In this document: piece by piece, positions 41,485-50,131 of the stretch | Layout: each line of letters begins with the position of its first letter | How positions within the stretch are numbered: the first letter of the stretch is position 1 | Assembly: GCA_965199595.1 (NCBI GenBank) | Contig: OZ241182.1 | Span: 2,666,001-2,730,000, forward strand | Reading direction: 5' to 3' | Source: JBBROS01 sp965199595 | GTDB lineage: Bacteria; Pseudomonadota; Alphaproteobacteria; Acetobacterales; Acetobacteraceae | DNA length: 64,000 nucleotides | Program-made: the position numbers and the translations under genes | Notes under the pieces: generated by a model | What the model was told of the DNA's origin: nothing | Seen by the model: the letters and a program-made list of their open reading frames with translations, nothing else | The model's database searches: none

Positions 41485-42591
41485 TCATCCGCCAGCGCCG
41501 TCCGGCACGGCCAGGCGCCACAGCACGTCCGCCAGCACCGCGGCCCCGGCGGCAACCTGGGGCGCGTCCTGGTCCGGGATGAACAGCATCGCGCTCGGGC
41601 ACACCGGGGCGAGGTATCGCCCGTCATGCCCCTCCGCAGCCAGCAGCGGCAGGCTGGCATGGCCGCGCGCCCGGGCGGCCTCGGCGATCATGCAACGCAG
41701 GGAGGCGTCGAACACGGTGGCAGGATCATCCGAAAGCCGGGTCAGCGCCCTGGTGCATGGGGCGGAATGGTCGCGCGCCAGGGCCTCGATCCCGGCGGCC
41801 AGCCGGTCCAGCACGGCGGTCTCCGGGTGCCGCAGGTCGATCAGGCCGGCCTCGTCGCGCCCTATGGTGAGCTGCACGGCCGGGTCACGCCGCAGGATCT
41901 CGGCGCCCCAGTCCTGCACCGCGGGGATGAAGGCGGCCGCACTCGCCCAGCTCCGCCGCCCGAGCAGGCCCGCAACCACGCCGATCGGCACGGTCTGCCG
42001 GTGCAGCGCCGGGCCGGTCCCGATCTGCGCCTCCAGGTAGAACGCCGGGCTGAACCCCAGCGCCCGGCGTGGCAGCGCGGGGAACCCGGCCAGCCGCGCC
42101 GCCACCGCCGCCCCCACCGTCAGCCCGGCCGCATCGGCCTCCGCCCGGCTGGCAGCGAGCGACCGGGCCCCGGTGAAGGTGGATGACCCCATCAGGCCCG
42201 GCGGGAACCGGCGGCCCGCGGCATTCATCCAGGCCACCACGATCACGTCCCGCACCGGCACGCGGCCCGCGGCGGCCAGGCCGAGCGCGGCCTCCAGCGC
42301 CGCCAGCATCCCGAAGGCGCCATCGACGCCGCCGGGCACGGTGTCCAGATGGCTGCCGAGCAGGATCGGCGGCCGTGCGCCATCCTCCCCGGGCAGCGTC
42401 AGGAACAGGTTGCCCACCGGATCGACCGAGGGGACCAGCCCACCCGCCGCCGCCCAGCCCAGCAGCAGGCGCCAGACCGCGGCCTCATCGTCGCCCAGCG
42501 CCTGGCGCTCCAGCCCTGCGCCGGTGGCGGTGATCTGCACCAGGCGGTCGCACAGCCGCGCGGCGTCGAGCCTGGCCGGCATGGTCCCCAT
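41485..42591 (-). CDS. Degenerate M20/M28 amidohydrolase (N-carbamoyl-amino-acid hydrolase family), probably inactive
   Basis: 368 residues from MGTMPARLD. Overall order follows allantoate amidohydrolase/hydantoin-carbamoylase proteins: LGSHLDTVPGGVDGAFG (81-94), VVAWMNAAGRRFPPGLMGS, FYLEAQIGTGPALHRQTVPIGVV, LAAEGHDGRYLAP. The expected NEEG is NAAG (123-126), HIEQGP is QIGTGP (189-194), the dimer GxxxHAGTTPM is GRRSWASAAAF, and the terminal ISHNxxE is missing. So most metal ligands and the catalytic glutamate are lost while the frame remains open, arguing for a retained non-enzymatic role or recent decay. An alternative start is 42582. Confidence 0.75.
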   Translation of the reverse strand: MGTMPARLDAARLCDRLVQITATGAGLERQALGDDEAAVWRLLLGWAAAGGLVPSVDPVGNLFLTLPGEDGARPPILLGSHLDTVPGGVDGAFGMLAALEAALGLAAAGRVPVRDVIVVAWMNAAGRRFPPGLMGSSTFTGARSLAASRAEADAAGLTVGAAVAARLAGFPALPRRALGFSPAFYLEAQIGTGPALHRQTVPIGVVAGLLGRRSWASAAAFIPAVQDWGAEILRRDPAVQLTIGRDEAGLIDLRHPETAVLDRLAAGIEALARDHSAPCTRALTRLSDDPATVFDASLRCMIAEAARARGHASLPLLAAEGHDGRYLAPVCPSAMLFIPDQDAPQVAAGAAVLADVLWRLAVPDGAGG

Positions 42592-42739
42592 CGTCAGACG
42601 GCCCGCCTCCCCGCGCCGGACAGCGGAGCGGGGTGGGCGACGAGGCTGGTGGGTGGGCTGCTGAACATGGGACGATCCTCCGGGCCTACCATGTGCCCGC
42701 TCCCGCGCCATGCCGGAAGTCCCCGCGCCATGGCGAAGC

Positions 42740-42984
42740 TCAAGGAGCGCGAACCCGAGAGCGGTCCCGGCTGGGGAGGGCGATGTCCTCCGCCCGCAAC
42801 CCGGCCGCCGCCACCCCGTCCAGCCGGGGCTGCTTCGGGAACTCCATGGGCGGCGGATAGCCCCTGTCCGCCCCGGTCCAGTCGGTGATCCTCAGCCTTT
42901 CCTGCGCCGCGTCGTGATGCGCGGGCCCCCGGCCCGCTCCACGATCGCGGTGATGGTCACGTCGCCGACCCTGATCTCCCGCAT
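42740..42984 (-). pseudogene. Remnant of an MBL-fold metallo-hydrolase gene
   Basis: An ATG at 42984, four bases after the dctM stop, begins MREIRVGDVTITAIVERAGG, the typical start of small MBL-fold hydrolases, but stops after 30 codons. In another frame, about 42745-42900 reads DWTGADRGYPPPMEFPKQP then RLDGVAAAGLRAEDIALPS, which matches the segment just before the HxHxDH motif in the same family. The part between is deleted, the frame is shifted and the metal-binding half is missing. The rest of the gap to 42592 shows nothing further. Confidence 0.6.
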
Positions 42985-42987
42985 GGC

Positions 42988-44268
42988 CTACATCCCCATC
43001 AACCGCGGCAAGGTGAGCGACAGCGCCGGCACATAGGTGATGAACACCAGGAACACCAGCATCGCCAGCAGCCAGGGCCACACCGCCGCGGTCAGCTCGG
43101 TGATGCCCATCTTGGTGATGCCGGAGGCCACATACAGGTTCAGCCCCACCGGCGGATGGCACAGCCCCACCTCCATGTTCACCGCCATCAGCACGCCCAT
43201 ATGGATCGGGCTGATCCCCAGGCTGGTGGCGATGGGGAACAGGATCGGCGCCATGATCAGCAGGATGGAGGTCGGCTCCATCACGTTTCCTGCCACCAGC
43301 AGCACGATATTGAGGATCAGCAGGAACACCCAGGGCTGGAAATGCATGTCCACGATCCACGCGGCCATGGCCTGCGGGATGTTCTCGCTGGTCATCAGGA
43401 AGCTGAACAGCACCGCGTTGGTGATGATGTACAGCAGCATGGCGCTGGTGTTGGCGGCGTTCAGCAGCACGCGCGGCACGTCGCGTAGCCCCATGTCGCG
43501 ATACACGAACACCGCGATGACGAAGGCATACACCGCCGCCACCGCCGCCGCCTCGGTCGGGGTGAACACCCCGCCATAGATGCCGCCCAGGATGATCCCG
43601 ATCAGCGCCAGGCCCCACACGGATTCCCGGAACGCCGTCCACCGCTCCCGCCAGGTCGCGGGCGGCATGCGCGGATAGCCCCGCCGCCAGGCGATGACGC
43701 AGGTGAGCCCCGCCAGCACGCAGGCCAGCAGGATGCCCGGCACCACGCCCGCCATGAACAGCGCCCCGATCGAGGTATTGGTGGAGACGCCGTACAGCAC
43801 GAGAATGACCGAGGGCGGCACCAGGATGCCCAGCGCGCCCGAGGTGGTGATGACCCCGGCGCCGAACCGCTTGGGATACCCCGCCTCCACCATCGCCGGC
43901 AGCATGATGGACCCGATCGCCACCACCGTCGCGACGCTGGAGCCCGAGACCGCGGCGAACAGCCCGGAAGCCGCGACGCCCGCCAGCCCCAGCCCGCCAT
44001 GCCAATGCCCAACCAGAGAGGTGGTGAACCGGATCATCCGCCGGGCCACGCCGCCATGGGTGAGGAAGGTGCCGGCCAGAATGAAGAACGGCAGCGACAT
44101 GATGGAGAAGTTGTCGAGCCCGGTGAACAGCTTGAGCCCGACGCTCTCGATCGGCACCTGCGTCAGCGTGAACAGGAACACCAGCACGGTGGAGCCGAGC
44201 GCGATGGAGATGGGCATGCCGGTGAGCATGAGCGCCACCAGCAGCCCGAAGATGACGGCGGCGCTCAT
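42988..44268 (-). CDS. dctM: TRAP transporter large permease DctM
   Basis: 426 residues, about 12 hydrophobic segments. Family blocks: LALGSTVLVFLFTLTQVPI, FILAGTFLTHGGVARRMIRF, SGSSVATVVAIGSIMLPAM, GALGILVPPSVILVLYGV and AVNMEVGLCHPPVGLNLYVASG. It forms the sodium-driven translocation path of a tripartite ATP-independent periplasmic transporter for organic acids. Its ATG overlaps the dctQ stop (ATGA). Confidence 0.93.
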   Translation of the reverse strand: MSAAVIFGLLVALMLTGMPISIALGSTVLVFLFTLTQVPIESVGLKLFTGLDNFSIMSLPFFILAGTFLTHGGVARRMIRFTTSLVGHWHGGLGLAGVAASGLFAAVSGSSVATVVAIGSIMLPAMVEAGYPKRFGAGVITTSGALGILVPPSVILVLYGVSTNTSIGALFMAGVVPGILLACVLAGLTCVIAWRRGYPRMPPATWRERWTAFRESVWGLALIGIILGGIYGGVFTPTEAAAVAAVYAFVIAVFVYRDMGLRDVPRVLLNAANTSAMLLYIITNAVLFSFLMTSENIPQAMAAWIVDMHFQPWVFLLILNIVLLVAGNVMEPTSILLIMAPILFPIATSLGISPIHMGVLMAVNMEVGLCHPPVGLNLYVASGITKMGITELTAAVWPWLLAMLVFLVFITYVPALSLTLPRLMGM

Positions 44269-44861
44269 CGGCCGCTGCCGCCCAGCCCGACCCGGGCCGG
44301 GTTCTGCGCCTCCAGCGCCTCCGCGCTGTCATGCACCCCGGCGACCGAGGCATCGTGGTGCGGCAGCTCCCCGGTGCGGAAATAGGCCAGCGCGACCTGC
44401 AGGAAGCGGAAGCACATGAGGTACGACCCCAGCGGGATGCACAGATAGATGATCCAGCTGGGCCATTCGAGGTCCGGCGTGGTCTGGTCCGTGCCCATCA
44501 GCCCATAGACGAACTTCGCCCCCATGCTGCCCACCGAGAAGGTGAAGGCCGCCCCGGCCAGCAGCCCGAACAGGATCACCGCCCGCTGCCTGCCGGGCCG
44601 CAGCTGCCGCACGATCACGTCCACCCCCACATGGATGCCGGTCCGCACGCCATAGGCGGCGCCGAACTTGGCCATCCAGATGAACATGAAGATGCACAGC
44701 TCCTGCGCCCAGGTCAGGTCGATCTCGCTGGCGATGGGGTAGAGCAGCGTCGTGCCGGCCGCGAAGCGCTGCACGACGCTGGCGAAGATCAGCAGCGTGG
44801 CCCCGGCCATCAGCGACGCGATCAGCGTCTCCTCCAGCCGGTCCAGCAGGCGCAGCAGCAT
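44265..44861 (-). CDS. dctQ: TRAP transporter small permease DctQ
   Basis: 198 residues with four hydrophobic segments (LIASLMAGATLLIFASVVQRF, WAQELCIFMFIWMAKFGAA, AVILFGLLAGAAFTFSV, WIIYLCIPLGSYLMCFRFL, each shown in part). GIHVGVDVIVRQL matches the DctQ family pattern. A 30-residue hydrophilic tail after the last helix (ASVAGVHDSAEALEAQNPA) is longer than usual. Starts on the last base of the dctP stop (TGATG). Confidence 0.9.
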   Translation of the reverse strand: MLLRLLDRLEETLIASLMAGATLLIFASVVQRFAAGTTLLYPIASEIDLTWAQELCIFMFIWMAKFGAAYGVRTGIHVGVDVIVRQLRPGRQRAVILFGLLAGAAFTFSVGSMGAKFVYGLMGTDQTTPDLEWPSWIIYLCIPLGSYLMCFRFLQVALAYFRTGELPHHDASVAGVHDSAEALEAQNPARVGLGGSGR

Positions 44862-45868
44862 CAGCTCCCCGCCGTCTCGCGCTTGAACTCCTCGATCGTA
44901 TCGCGGCCCACGCGGCTGGTCATCTCCGCCGTGACGGGCTCCAGTGCGCGGCGCCAGGCGAGCTTCTGCGCCGGGGTCAGCTCGATGAACTCGATTCGGC
45001 CCGACTTCTTCATCTCGGCCAGCGCATCGGCGTTGTCCTTCTCCGCCGCCTCGTTGGCGAAGGCGGTGGCCTCGGCCATCGCCTTGGTCAGCGGCGCCCG
45101 CAGATCAGCCGGCAGCCCATCCCAGAACTTCTTGTTCACGATCACAGCATACCCGATGTAGCCGTGATCGGAGAGGGTCAGATACTTCTGCACCTCGTAG
45201 TGCTTCTGCGTGTAAAGGTTGCTCGGCGTGTTCTCGGACCCGTCGACCACCCCGGTCTGCAGCGCCTGATACACGTCGGAGAACGCCAGCACCTGCGGCA
45301 GGGCGCCCAGCGCCTTGAACTGCGCCTCCAGCACCTTCGAGGACTGGATGCGTATCTTCAGGCCACGGAAATCCGCCGGCTCGCGCAACGGCTTGTTGGA
45401 ACTCATCACCTTGAAGCCGTTATCCCAGTAGGCCAGGCCGACGATGCCCTTGGTCTCCAGCTTGGTGAACAGCTTGCGCCCCAGTGCCCCATCCGTGACC
45501 CGGCGCAGCGCCGCCTTGTCCGGCAGGATATACGGCAGGTCGAACACCTCGAACTCCCGCGCCCCCAGCGGCCCGAACTTCGCCAGCGACGGCGCCAGCA
45601 TCTGCACGGCCCCCAGCTGCAGCGCCTCCACCTCCTCCTTGTCCTTGTACAGGGAGGAGTTGGGATAGACCTCCACCTTCACCCGGCCCGCGGTATACTT
45701 CTCCGCCAGCTCCTTGAACTTGTCGGCCCCCTTGCCCTTCGGCGTGTCCGGCGCGACAACGTGGCTGAACTTGATCACCACCGGAGCCTGCGCCCGGGCC
45801 CGGCCCCCAACCGACGCGGCAGCGGCGAGGGCTGCGGCGGATTGCAGCAGATGACGCTTCTTCATCAT
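44861..45868 (-). CDS. dctP: TRAP transporter solute-binding protein DctP
   Basis: 335 residues. Signal peptide MMKKRHLLQSAAALAAAASVGGRARAQ (split by eye at ARAQ-AP), then the mature start VVIKFSHVVAPDTPKGKGA. The carboxylate-binding arginine region RGLKIRIQSSKVLEAQFKALGA and the DVYQALQTGVVDGSENTPSN block are typical of DctP proteins binding C4-dicarboxylates or related acids. The ATG at 45868 is preferred; a longer frame adds unrelated residues. First gene of dctPQM. Confidence 0.92.
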   Translation of the reverse strand: MMKKRHLLQSAAALAAAASVGGRARAQAPVVIKFSHVVAPDTPKGKGADKFKELAEKYTAGRVKVEVYPNSSLYKDKEEVEALQLGAVQMLAPSLAKFGPLGAREFEVFDLPYILPDKAALRRVTDGALGRKLFTKLETKGIVGLAYWDNGFKVMSSNKPLREPADFRGLKIRIQSSKVLEAQFKALGALPQVLAFSDVYQALQTGVVDGSENTPSNLYTQKHYEVQKYLTLSDHGYIGYAVIVNKKFWDGLPADLRAPLTKAMAEATAFANEAAEKDNADALAEMKKSGRIEFIELTPAQKLAWRRALEPVTAEMTSRVGRDTIEEFKRETAGS

Positions 45869-46009
45869 GGCACGTTCCCCAAAAGCTGTTGTTTTCCCGG
45901 CAGAGTAGCGGCATTCCCAGCCCTGGCAATCGCCCGCCGAAACGGGATTGGGCCACCGCACATCAGCCCACGTCGCGTCCATCAGGGCCTGACCGGCAGG
46001 GTGAACCCC

Positions 46010-46807
46010 CTAGCGGCCCTTGAACACCGGGTCGCGCTTCTCCCGGAACGCCGCCTGCGCCTCCTTCGAATCCTCGGTGCCGGCCAGATACACCGTCTGG
46101 CTCTGCTCATACCGATAGCCGTCGCGCAACGGCATCTCCTCCGTCAGGGTGAAGCCGCGCTTGGCCGCCTGCACCGCCAGCGGGCTCTTCGCCGCGATCT
46201 CCCGCGCGATCTCCAGCCCGGCCTCCACCACCTGGTCCACCGGCACGCACCGGCTCGCGACGTTCATCCGCAGCAGCTCCGGCCCGCTGACCCGGCGCGC
46301 CGTGTAGATCATCAGCCGCGCATCGCTCTGCCCGAAATGCCGCAGCACGTGCCGCACCCCGCCCGCCAGCCCCACATCAACCTCGGTCATCGACAGGAAC
46401 GCCGTCTCGGCCACCACGATGACATCGCAGCACAAGGCCAGCACGCAGCCGGCCCCGATGGCCGCGCCGTTCACCGCGGCCACGATCGGCTTGGCGCATT
46501 CCATCACCGCGTCGAAGCTGGCGCGCACCGTGCGGTTGTGCCGCGGATAGGCCCCGGGCTCGCCCGCCAGGTTCGGCCGCTCCCGCAGGTCCGCCCCGGC
46601 CGAGAACGCCCGCCCCGCCCCGGTCAGCAGCACGGCCCGCACCGCGGCACTGTCCGACAGCAGGTCGAACACCCGGATCAGCTCCTCGCGGAACCGCCGG
46701 TCCTGCGCATTCACCGGGGGGGCCGTGAGCAGCACCGTCGCCACCCCCGCCTCAAGCGTGACGCGGAACCGCTCGATGCCCTCCAGCCCCGCCAGCGCCG
46801 CGCTCAT
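46010..46807 (-). CDS. Enoyl-CoA hydratase/isomerase family protein
   Basis: 265 residues, crotonase fold. The CoA oxyanion motifs are AFSAGADLRERPNL and NGAAIGAGCVLALCCDVIV, then FLSMTEVDVGLAGGVRHVLRHFG. Position of the second catalytic acid is Asp/Glu in EVDVGLAGG. It hydrates or isomerises an enoyl-CoA; substrate unknown. Last gene of the GST-CoA transferase-CMD-ECH run, overlapping the CMD-family gene by four bases. Confidence 0.85.
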   Translation of the reverse strand: MSAALAGLEGIERFRVTLEAGVATVLLTAPPVNAQDRRFREELIRVFDLLSDSAAVRAVLLTGAGRAFSAGADLRERPNLAGEPGAYPRHNRTVRASFDAVMECAKPIVAAVNGAAIGAGCVLALCCDVIVVAETAFLSMTEVDVGLAGGVRHVLRHFGQSDARLMIYTARRVSGPELLRMNVASRCVPVDQVVEAGLEIAREIAAKSPLAVQAAKRGFTLTEEMPLRDGYRYEQSQTVYLAGTEDSKEAQAAFREKRDPVFKGR

Positions 46808-47394
46808 GCCCGCACCGCCTCGGGCAGCACGGCCAGCGGGCCCGGCGGCGCCTGCAACGGCGCCGCCTCCCCCTCCGGCACCGGAATCTCATGCGCGTTC
46901 AACGTCATGGACACCATCGTGTAATAGCCGATCACCGCCGTCAGCTCGACCACGCCGCGGTCGCCCCAGCGGGCCCGCACCGCGCTGTAGGCCGGCAGCG
47001 GCACCCGCCCGGTCTGTTGCAGCTGCCGGGCGAACTCATACACATCGGCCTGCTCCGGCGGCAGCCGCGGCGCCTGCCCGTGCCGGATCGCCTCGATCGC
47101 CCCGGGGTCGATCCCGGCGGCGGCGGCGGCCCTGGCATGCACCAGGAACTCGATCTGGCTGGTCCAGCGCCGGCCCGTCACCAGGATCGCCAACTCGGTC
47201 AGCGGCTTCGGCAGCGTGGTGTCGAAGCGCAGGATCTCGCCGAGTGCCGACCAGCGCCGGGCCAGCTCGGGGTTGTGGATGGCGGCGCGCAGCGGACCGA
47301 CGATCACGCCGCGCGGCCCGCTCACCACCTCGTCATGCACCGCCTGCTGCTCCGGCGTCATCTCCGCGCGGGTGGGGAATGGAATACGGCCCAT
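46804..47394 (-). CDS. Carboxymuconolactone decarboxylase (CMD/AhpD-like) family protein
   Basis: 196 residues. AhpD-like helical fold: MTPEQQAVHDEVVSGPRG, PLRAAIHNPELARRWSALGEILRF, LAILVTGRRWTSQIEFLVHARAAAAAGI. The CxxC redox pair of AhpD is absent (WTSQIEFLVH in its place), so a peroxidase role is unlikely; the histidine in FLVHA fits the CMD-like branch. The substrate is unknown. One-base overlap with the CoA-transferase stop and ATGA with the hydratase start. Confidence 0.85.
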   Translation of the reverse strand: MGRIPFPTRAEMTPEQQAVHDEVVSGPRGVIVGPLRAAIHNPELARRWSALGEILRFDTTLPKPLTELAILVTGRRWTSQIEFLVHARAAAAAGIDPGAIEAIRHGQAPRLPPEQADVYEFARQLQQTGRVPLPAYSAVRARWGDRGVVELTAVIGYYTMVSMTLNAHEIPVPEGEAAPLQAPPGPLAVLPEAVRA

Positions 47395-48617
47395 CAGACG
47401 ATCCCCCGCCCGGCCAGATCCGCCGCGTCCAGGCCGAGCGCCTCCAGCACCTCGACCGTGTGCTGCCCCAGTGTCGGCGGCGCGCGGTCGAAGCACAGCG
47501 GCGCCTCGCTGAACCGCAGCGGGCTCACCACCTGCGGCACCGTGCCGGCCACGGGGTGCGGCAGGTGGCGCAGCATCTCGCGGTGGCGGATCTGCGGGTC
47601 ATCGAACACCTGCGGCACCGTGTTGATGGGCGCACAGGGCACGCCGGCCGCCTCCAGCGCCGTCATCAGCGCATCGCGCGGGAAGGCCAGCAGGCGCTCC
47701 TCCAGCAGCGGCGTCAGCACGGCGGTGTTGCGCACCCGGGCGGCGTTGGTGGCGAAGCGTTCGTCGGCCGCCCAGTCGCCGCGGTCCAGCGCGCGGCACA
47801 GCCGGGCGAACTGCCCGTCATTGCCCACGGCCAGCACCAGGTGTCCATCGGCGCAGGCGAACACGTCCTGCGGCTGGACATTCGGGTGCCGGTTGCCGCC
47901 GCGCTGCGGGGTGCGTCCGCCGACCAGCCAGTTCATCGACTGGTTGGCGAGGAAGGCGGCCTGCACGTCCAGCATGGCGAGGTCGATCGCGTCGCCCACG
48001 CCGGTCTCGGCGCGCCGGGCCAGGGCCGCCAGGATGCCGACGGTGGCATACATGCCGGTCATCAGATCGACGATGGGCACGCCCACCTTCTGCGGCCCGC
48101 CACCAGGTTCGCCGTCGCGCTCGCCGGTGATGCTCATCAGCCCGCCCATGGCCTGGATGGCGAAGTCATAGGCTGCCTGGTCCGCACGGGGCCCATCCTG
48201 GCCGAACCCGGTGACGGAGCAGTAGATCAGCCGCGGGTCATCCGCCCGCAGCGACGCCGCGTCCAGGCCGTAGCGGGCCAGCGCGCCCACCTTGTAGTTC
48301 TCGATCACCACGTCCGATTCCGCCGCCAGCCGGCGCACGATCGCCTGGCCCTCGGGCTTGGAGACATCGATGGTGACGGAGCGCTTGCCGCGGTTCACCG
48401 CCAGGAAATACCCGGCCTCCCGCGTCGGCGTGCCATCCGCGGCAGCCAGGAAGGGCGGGCCCCAGCCGCGGGTGTCGTCCCCCACGCCGGGCCGCTCGAT
48501 CTTGATCACGTCGGCGCCCAGGTCCGCCAGGATCTGCGTGGCCCAGGGCGCCGCCACGATCCGCCCCAGGTCCAGCACGCGCACATGCGACAGCGGCCCC
48601 CGGCGAGGCTCAGACAT
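47394..48617 (-). CDS. CaiB/BaiF family CoA-transferase (family III)
   Basis: 407 residues. Typical opening VLDLGRIVAAPWATQILADLGADVIKIER (split), VNRGKRSVTIDVSKPEGQ, then CSVTGFGQDGPRADQAAYDFAIQ and VGVPIVDLMTGMYATVGILAAL with the catalytic aspartate in VPIVDLMTG. It moves CoA between carboxylic acids, activating a substrate for the adjacent hydratase. Starts inside the GST gene's 3' end (8-base overlap). Confidence 0.92.
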   Translation of the reverse strand: MSEPRRGPLSHVRVLDLGRIVAAPWATQILADLGADVIKIERPGVGDDTRGWGPPFLAAADGTPTREAGYFLAVNRGKRSVTIDVSKPEGQAIVRRLAAESDVVIENYKVGALARYGLDAASLRADDPRLIYCSVTGFGQDGPRADQAAYDFAIQAMGGLMSITGERDGEPGGGPQKVGVPIVDLMTGMYATVGILAALARRAETGVGDAIDLAMLDVQAAFLANQSMNWLVGGRTPQRGGNRHPNVQPQDVFACADGHLVLAVGNDGQFARLCRALDRGDWAADERFATNAARVRNTAVLTPLLEERLLAFPRDALMTALEAAGVPCAPINTVPQVFDDPQIRHREMLRHLPHPVAGTVPQVVSPLRFSEAPLCFDRAPPTLGQHTVEVLEALGLDAADLAGRGIV

Positions 48618-49221
48618 CGACGGCCTCGGTCGCCCGCACCGCCGGCCGCGCGTCGAACCCGGCCTGCCACGCGGCCAACGCCGGACGCCCCGTCCGCCAG
48701 GCCAGCGGGGCGAAGCGGAAATCCAGGTAGCCCAGCGCACAGCCGATGGCGATGTGGCCGATGCCATAAGGCGCCCCCTGCAATGCGGGCGCCATGCCCT
48801 CCAGCGCATCGAGCGTCGTGCTGGCCTTGAGGCCGAAGGCATCCAGCCATTCCGGCGTCTGCCGGGCCGGCGGCTTGTCGCGCTCGTTGCGCCACAGGAT
48901 GCACAGGTCCATGAACCCCTGCCCCAGTGCATGCCACGTCAGGGCCGTCCATCGTGCCGGACCCGGCGCCGGGAACAGCCTGGACCCGCCCAATGAATCC
49001 AGGTACTCGCAGATGGTCAGGCTGTCGAACAGCACCGTCCCATCGTCCAGCAGCAGCGTCGGGATCTTGCCCAGCGGATTGTCCGGCAGCAGGGCCGGGT
49101 TCGGGCTCGACATCTGCACCACGGTCCGCACCGTCTCGATCCGATCCGCGAGGCCGAGTTCGTGCGCCGCGATCATGACCTTGCGCACGAAGGGCGATCG
49201 TGGCGACCAGTGCAGCTTCAT
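48610..49221 (-). CDS. Glutathione S-transferase family protein
   Basis: 203 residues. The thioredoxin-like N-domain starts MKLHWSPRSPFVRKVMIAAHELGL, with a catalytic Ser in SPRSPFVRK. The glutathione-binding loop is GKIPTLLLDDGTVLFDSLTICEYLDS. The C-domain is all-helical. Members in CoA-transferase operons often handle maleyl- or dehalogenation-type substrates, but nothing here decides. First gene of the CoA-related run, 69 bases after the GntR gene. Confidence 0.88.
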   Translation of the reverse strand: MKLHWSPRSPFVRKVMIAAHELGLADRIETVRTVVQMSSPNPALLPDNPLGKIPTLLLDDGTVLFDSLTICEYLDSLGGSRLFPAPGPARWTALTWHALGQGFMDLCILWRNERDKPPARQTPEWLDAFGLKASTTLDALEGMAPALQGAPYGIGHIAIGCALGYLDFRFAPLAWRTGRPALAAWQAGFDARPAVRATEAVDV

Positions 49222-49290
49222 CCCGCTTCCCCGTTTATTCTAAAGATCGTTTGTATGACCTTTAAGAGAAGGCACGGGTGCCGTCCAGCC

Positions 49291-50058
49291 TCACCCGGTG
49301 CGAAGCCTCACGTCGATCCGCACCAGGTCGCCGCGATACGTGCCGTCCGCCACCAGGATCACCGTGCCCTCCGCATCCACCGCGGCCCGGCTCACATGCG
49401 CCACCGGCCCGTTCAGCGGCATCGCCAGCCGCTCCGCCACCTCCACGTCCGCGGAGCCGATGGTCAGCGTCTGCCGGGCATCCACGATCGAGATGCCGGG
49501 GATGCTCGCCACCAGGCTCAACGCCGTCTTGGTGGTGAGGTGCTCCGCCGAGACCCGGGGCCACAGCCGCGAATCCAGATACACGTCCGCCAGCAGGAAC
49601 GCCTGCCCCTGCCGCGAATGCCGCCGCCGCAGATGCTGGTATGACGGCGCGGCGGTGCCGAGGCCCTCGGGGATGGCAGGCGGCATGGCCCCGCTGTCGA
49701 TGCCGAGGATCTCGATCTCCGCCTCGTCGCGGGAGCGCAGCAGGCCGCCCCAATCCGTCTGCACCTCGCACCACAGCCGCTCCGTGGGTGCGCGGCGCAC
49801 GAAGGTGCCCTTGGCCCGGTAGCGCTCGATCAGCCCATCCGCCTCGATCTGGTCCAGCGCCTGGCGGATCGTCGCCCGCGCCACGCCATACTCCGCCGCC
49901 AGCTCGTCCACGGTGGGAATGCGGGCGCCCTCGGCCCAGACCCCGGCCTCGATACGCCGGCGGAACAGCGTCGCCAGCTGGATGTAGCGCGACACCGTGC
50001 TGCGGCTCAGGTCCACGGAGCCCCGTGCCAGCGGCACCGCCGCGCGTTCGATCGCCAT
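49291..50058 (-). CDS. GntR-family regulator with UTRA domain (HutC subfamily)
   Basis: 255 residues. The winged helix spans about 20-90: SRYIQLATLFRRRIEAGVWAEGARIPTVDELAAEYGVARATIRQALDQIEADGLIERY (read in pieces), followed by KGTFVRR and a UTRA ligand domain with AFLLADVYLDSRLWPRV and TLTIGSADVEVAERLAMP. It is divergent from the ABC importer operon with a palindromic spacer, so it likely represses that operon and its own, responding to the imported compound or its CoA product. Confidence 0.9.
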   Translation of the reverse strand: MAIERAAVPLARGSVDLSRSTVSRYIQLATLFRRRIEAGVWAEGARIPTVDELAAEYGVARATIRQALDQIEADGLIERYRAKGTFVRRAPTERLWCEVQTDWGGLLRSRDEAEIEILGIDSGAMPPAIPEGLGTAAPSYQHLRRRHSRQGQAFLLADVYLDSRLWPRVSAEHLTTKTALSLVASIPGISIVDARQTLTIGSADVEVAERLAMPLNGPVAHVSRAAVDAEGTVILVADGTYRGDLVRIDVRLRTG

Positions 50059-50096
50059 CTCGTCTCCTACCTGTCCCGCCGCTGGACAGCGCCATT

Positions 50097-50131
50097 GTAT
50101 AGGACATATACCTAGATGATAATATATACCT
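50097..50131. promoter_or_regulatory. Candidate GntR/HutC operator and promoter in divergent spacer
   Basis: The A/T-rich spacer contains a perfect palindrome GTATA-N5-TATAC (50097-50111), the GT...TA...AC style of HutC-type operators. An ATATACCT repeat occurs at 50106-50113 and 50124-50131, 18 bases apart, and a GATAAT box at 50117-50122 could be a -10. The unusual AT content in a GC-rich genome marks it as regulatory. Binding is inferred. Confidence 0.45.
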
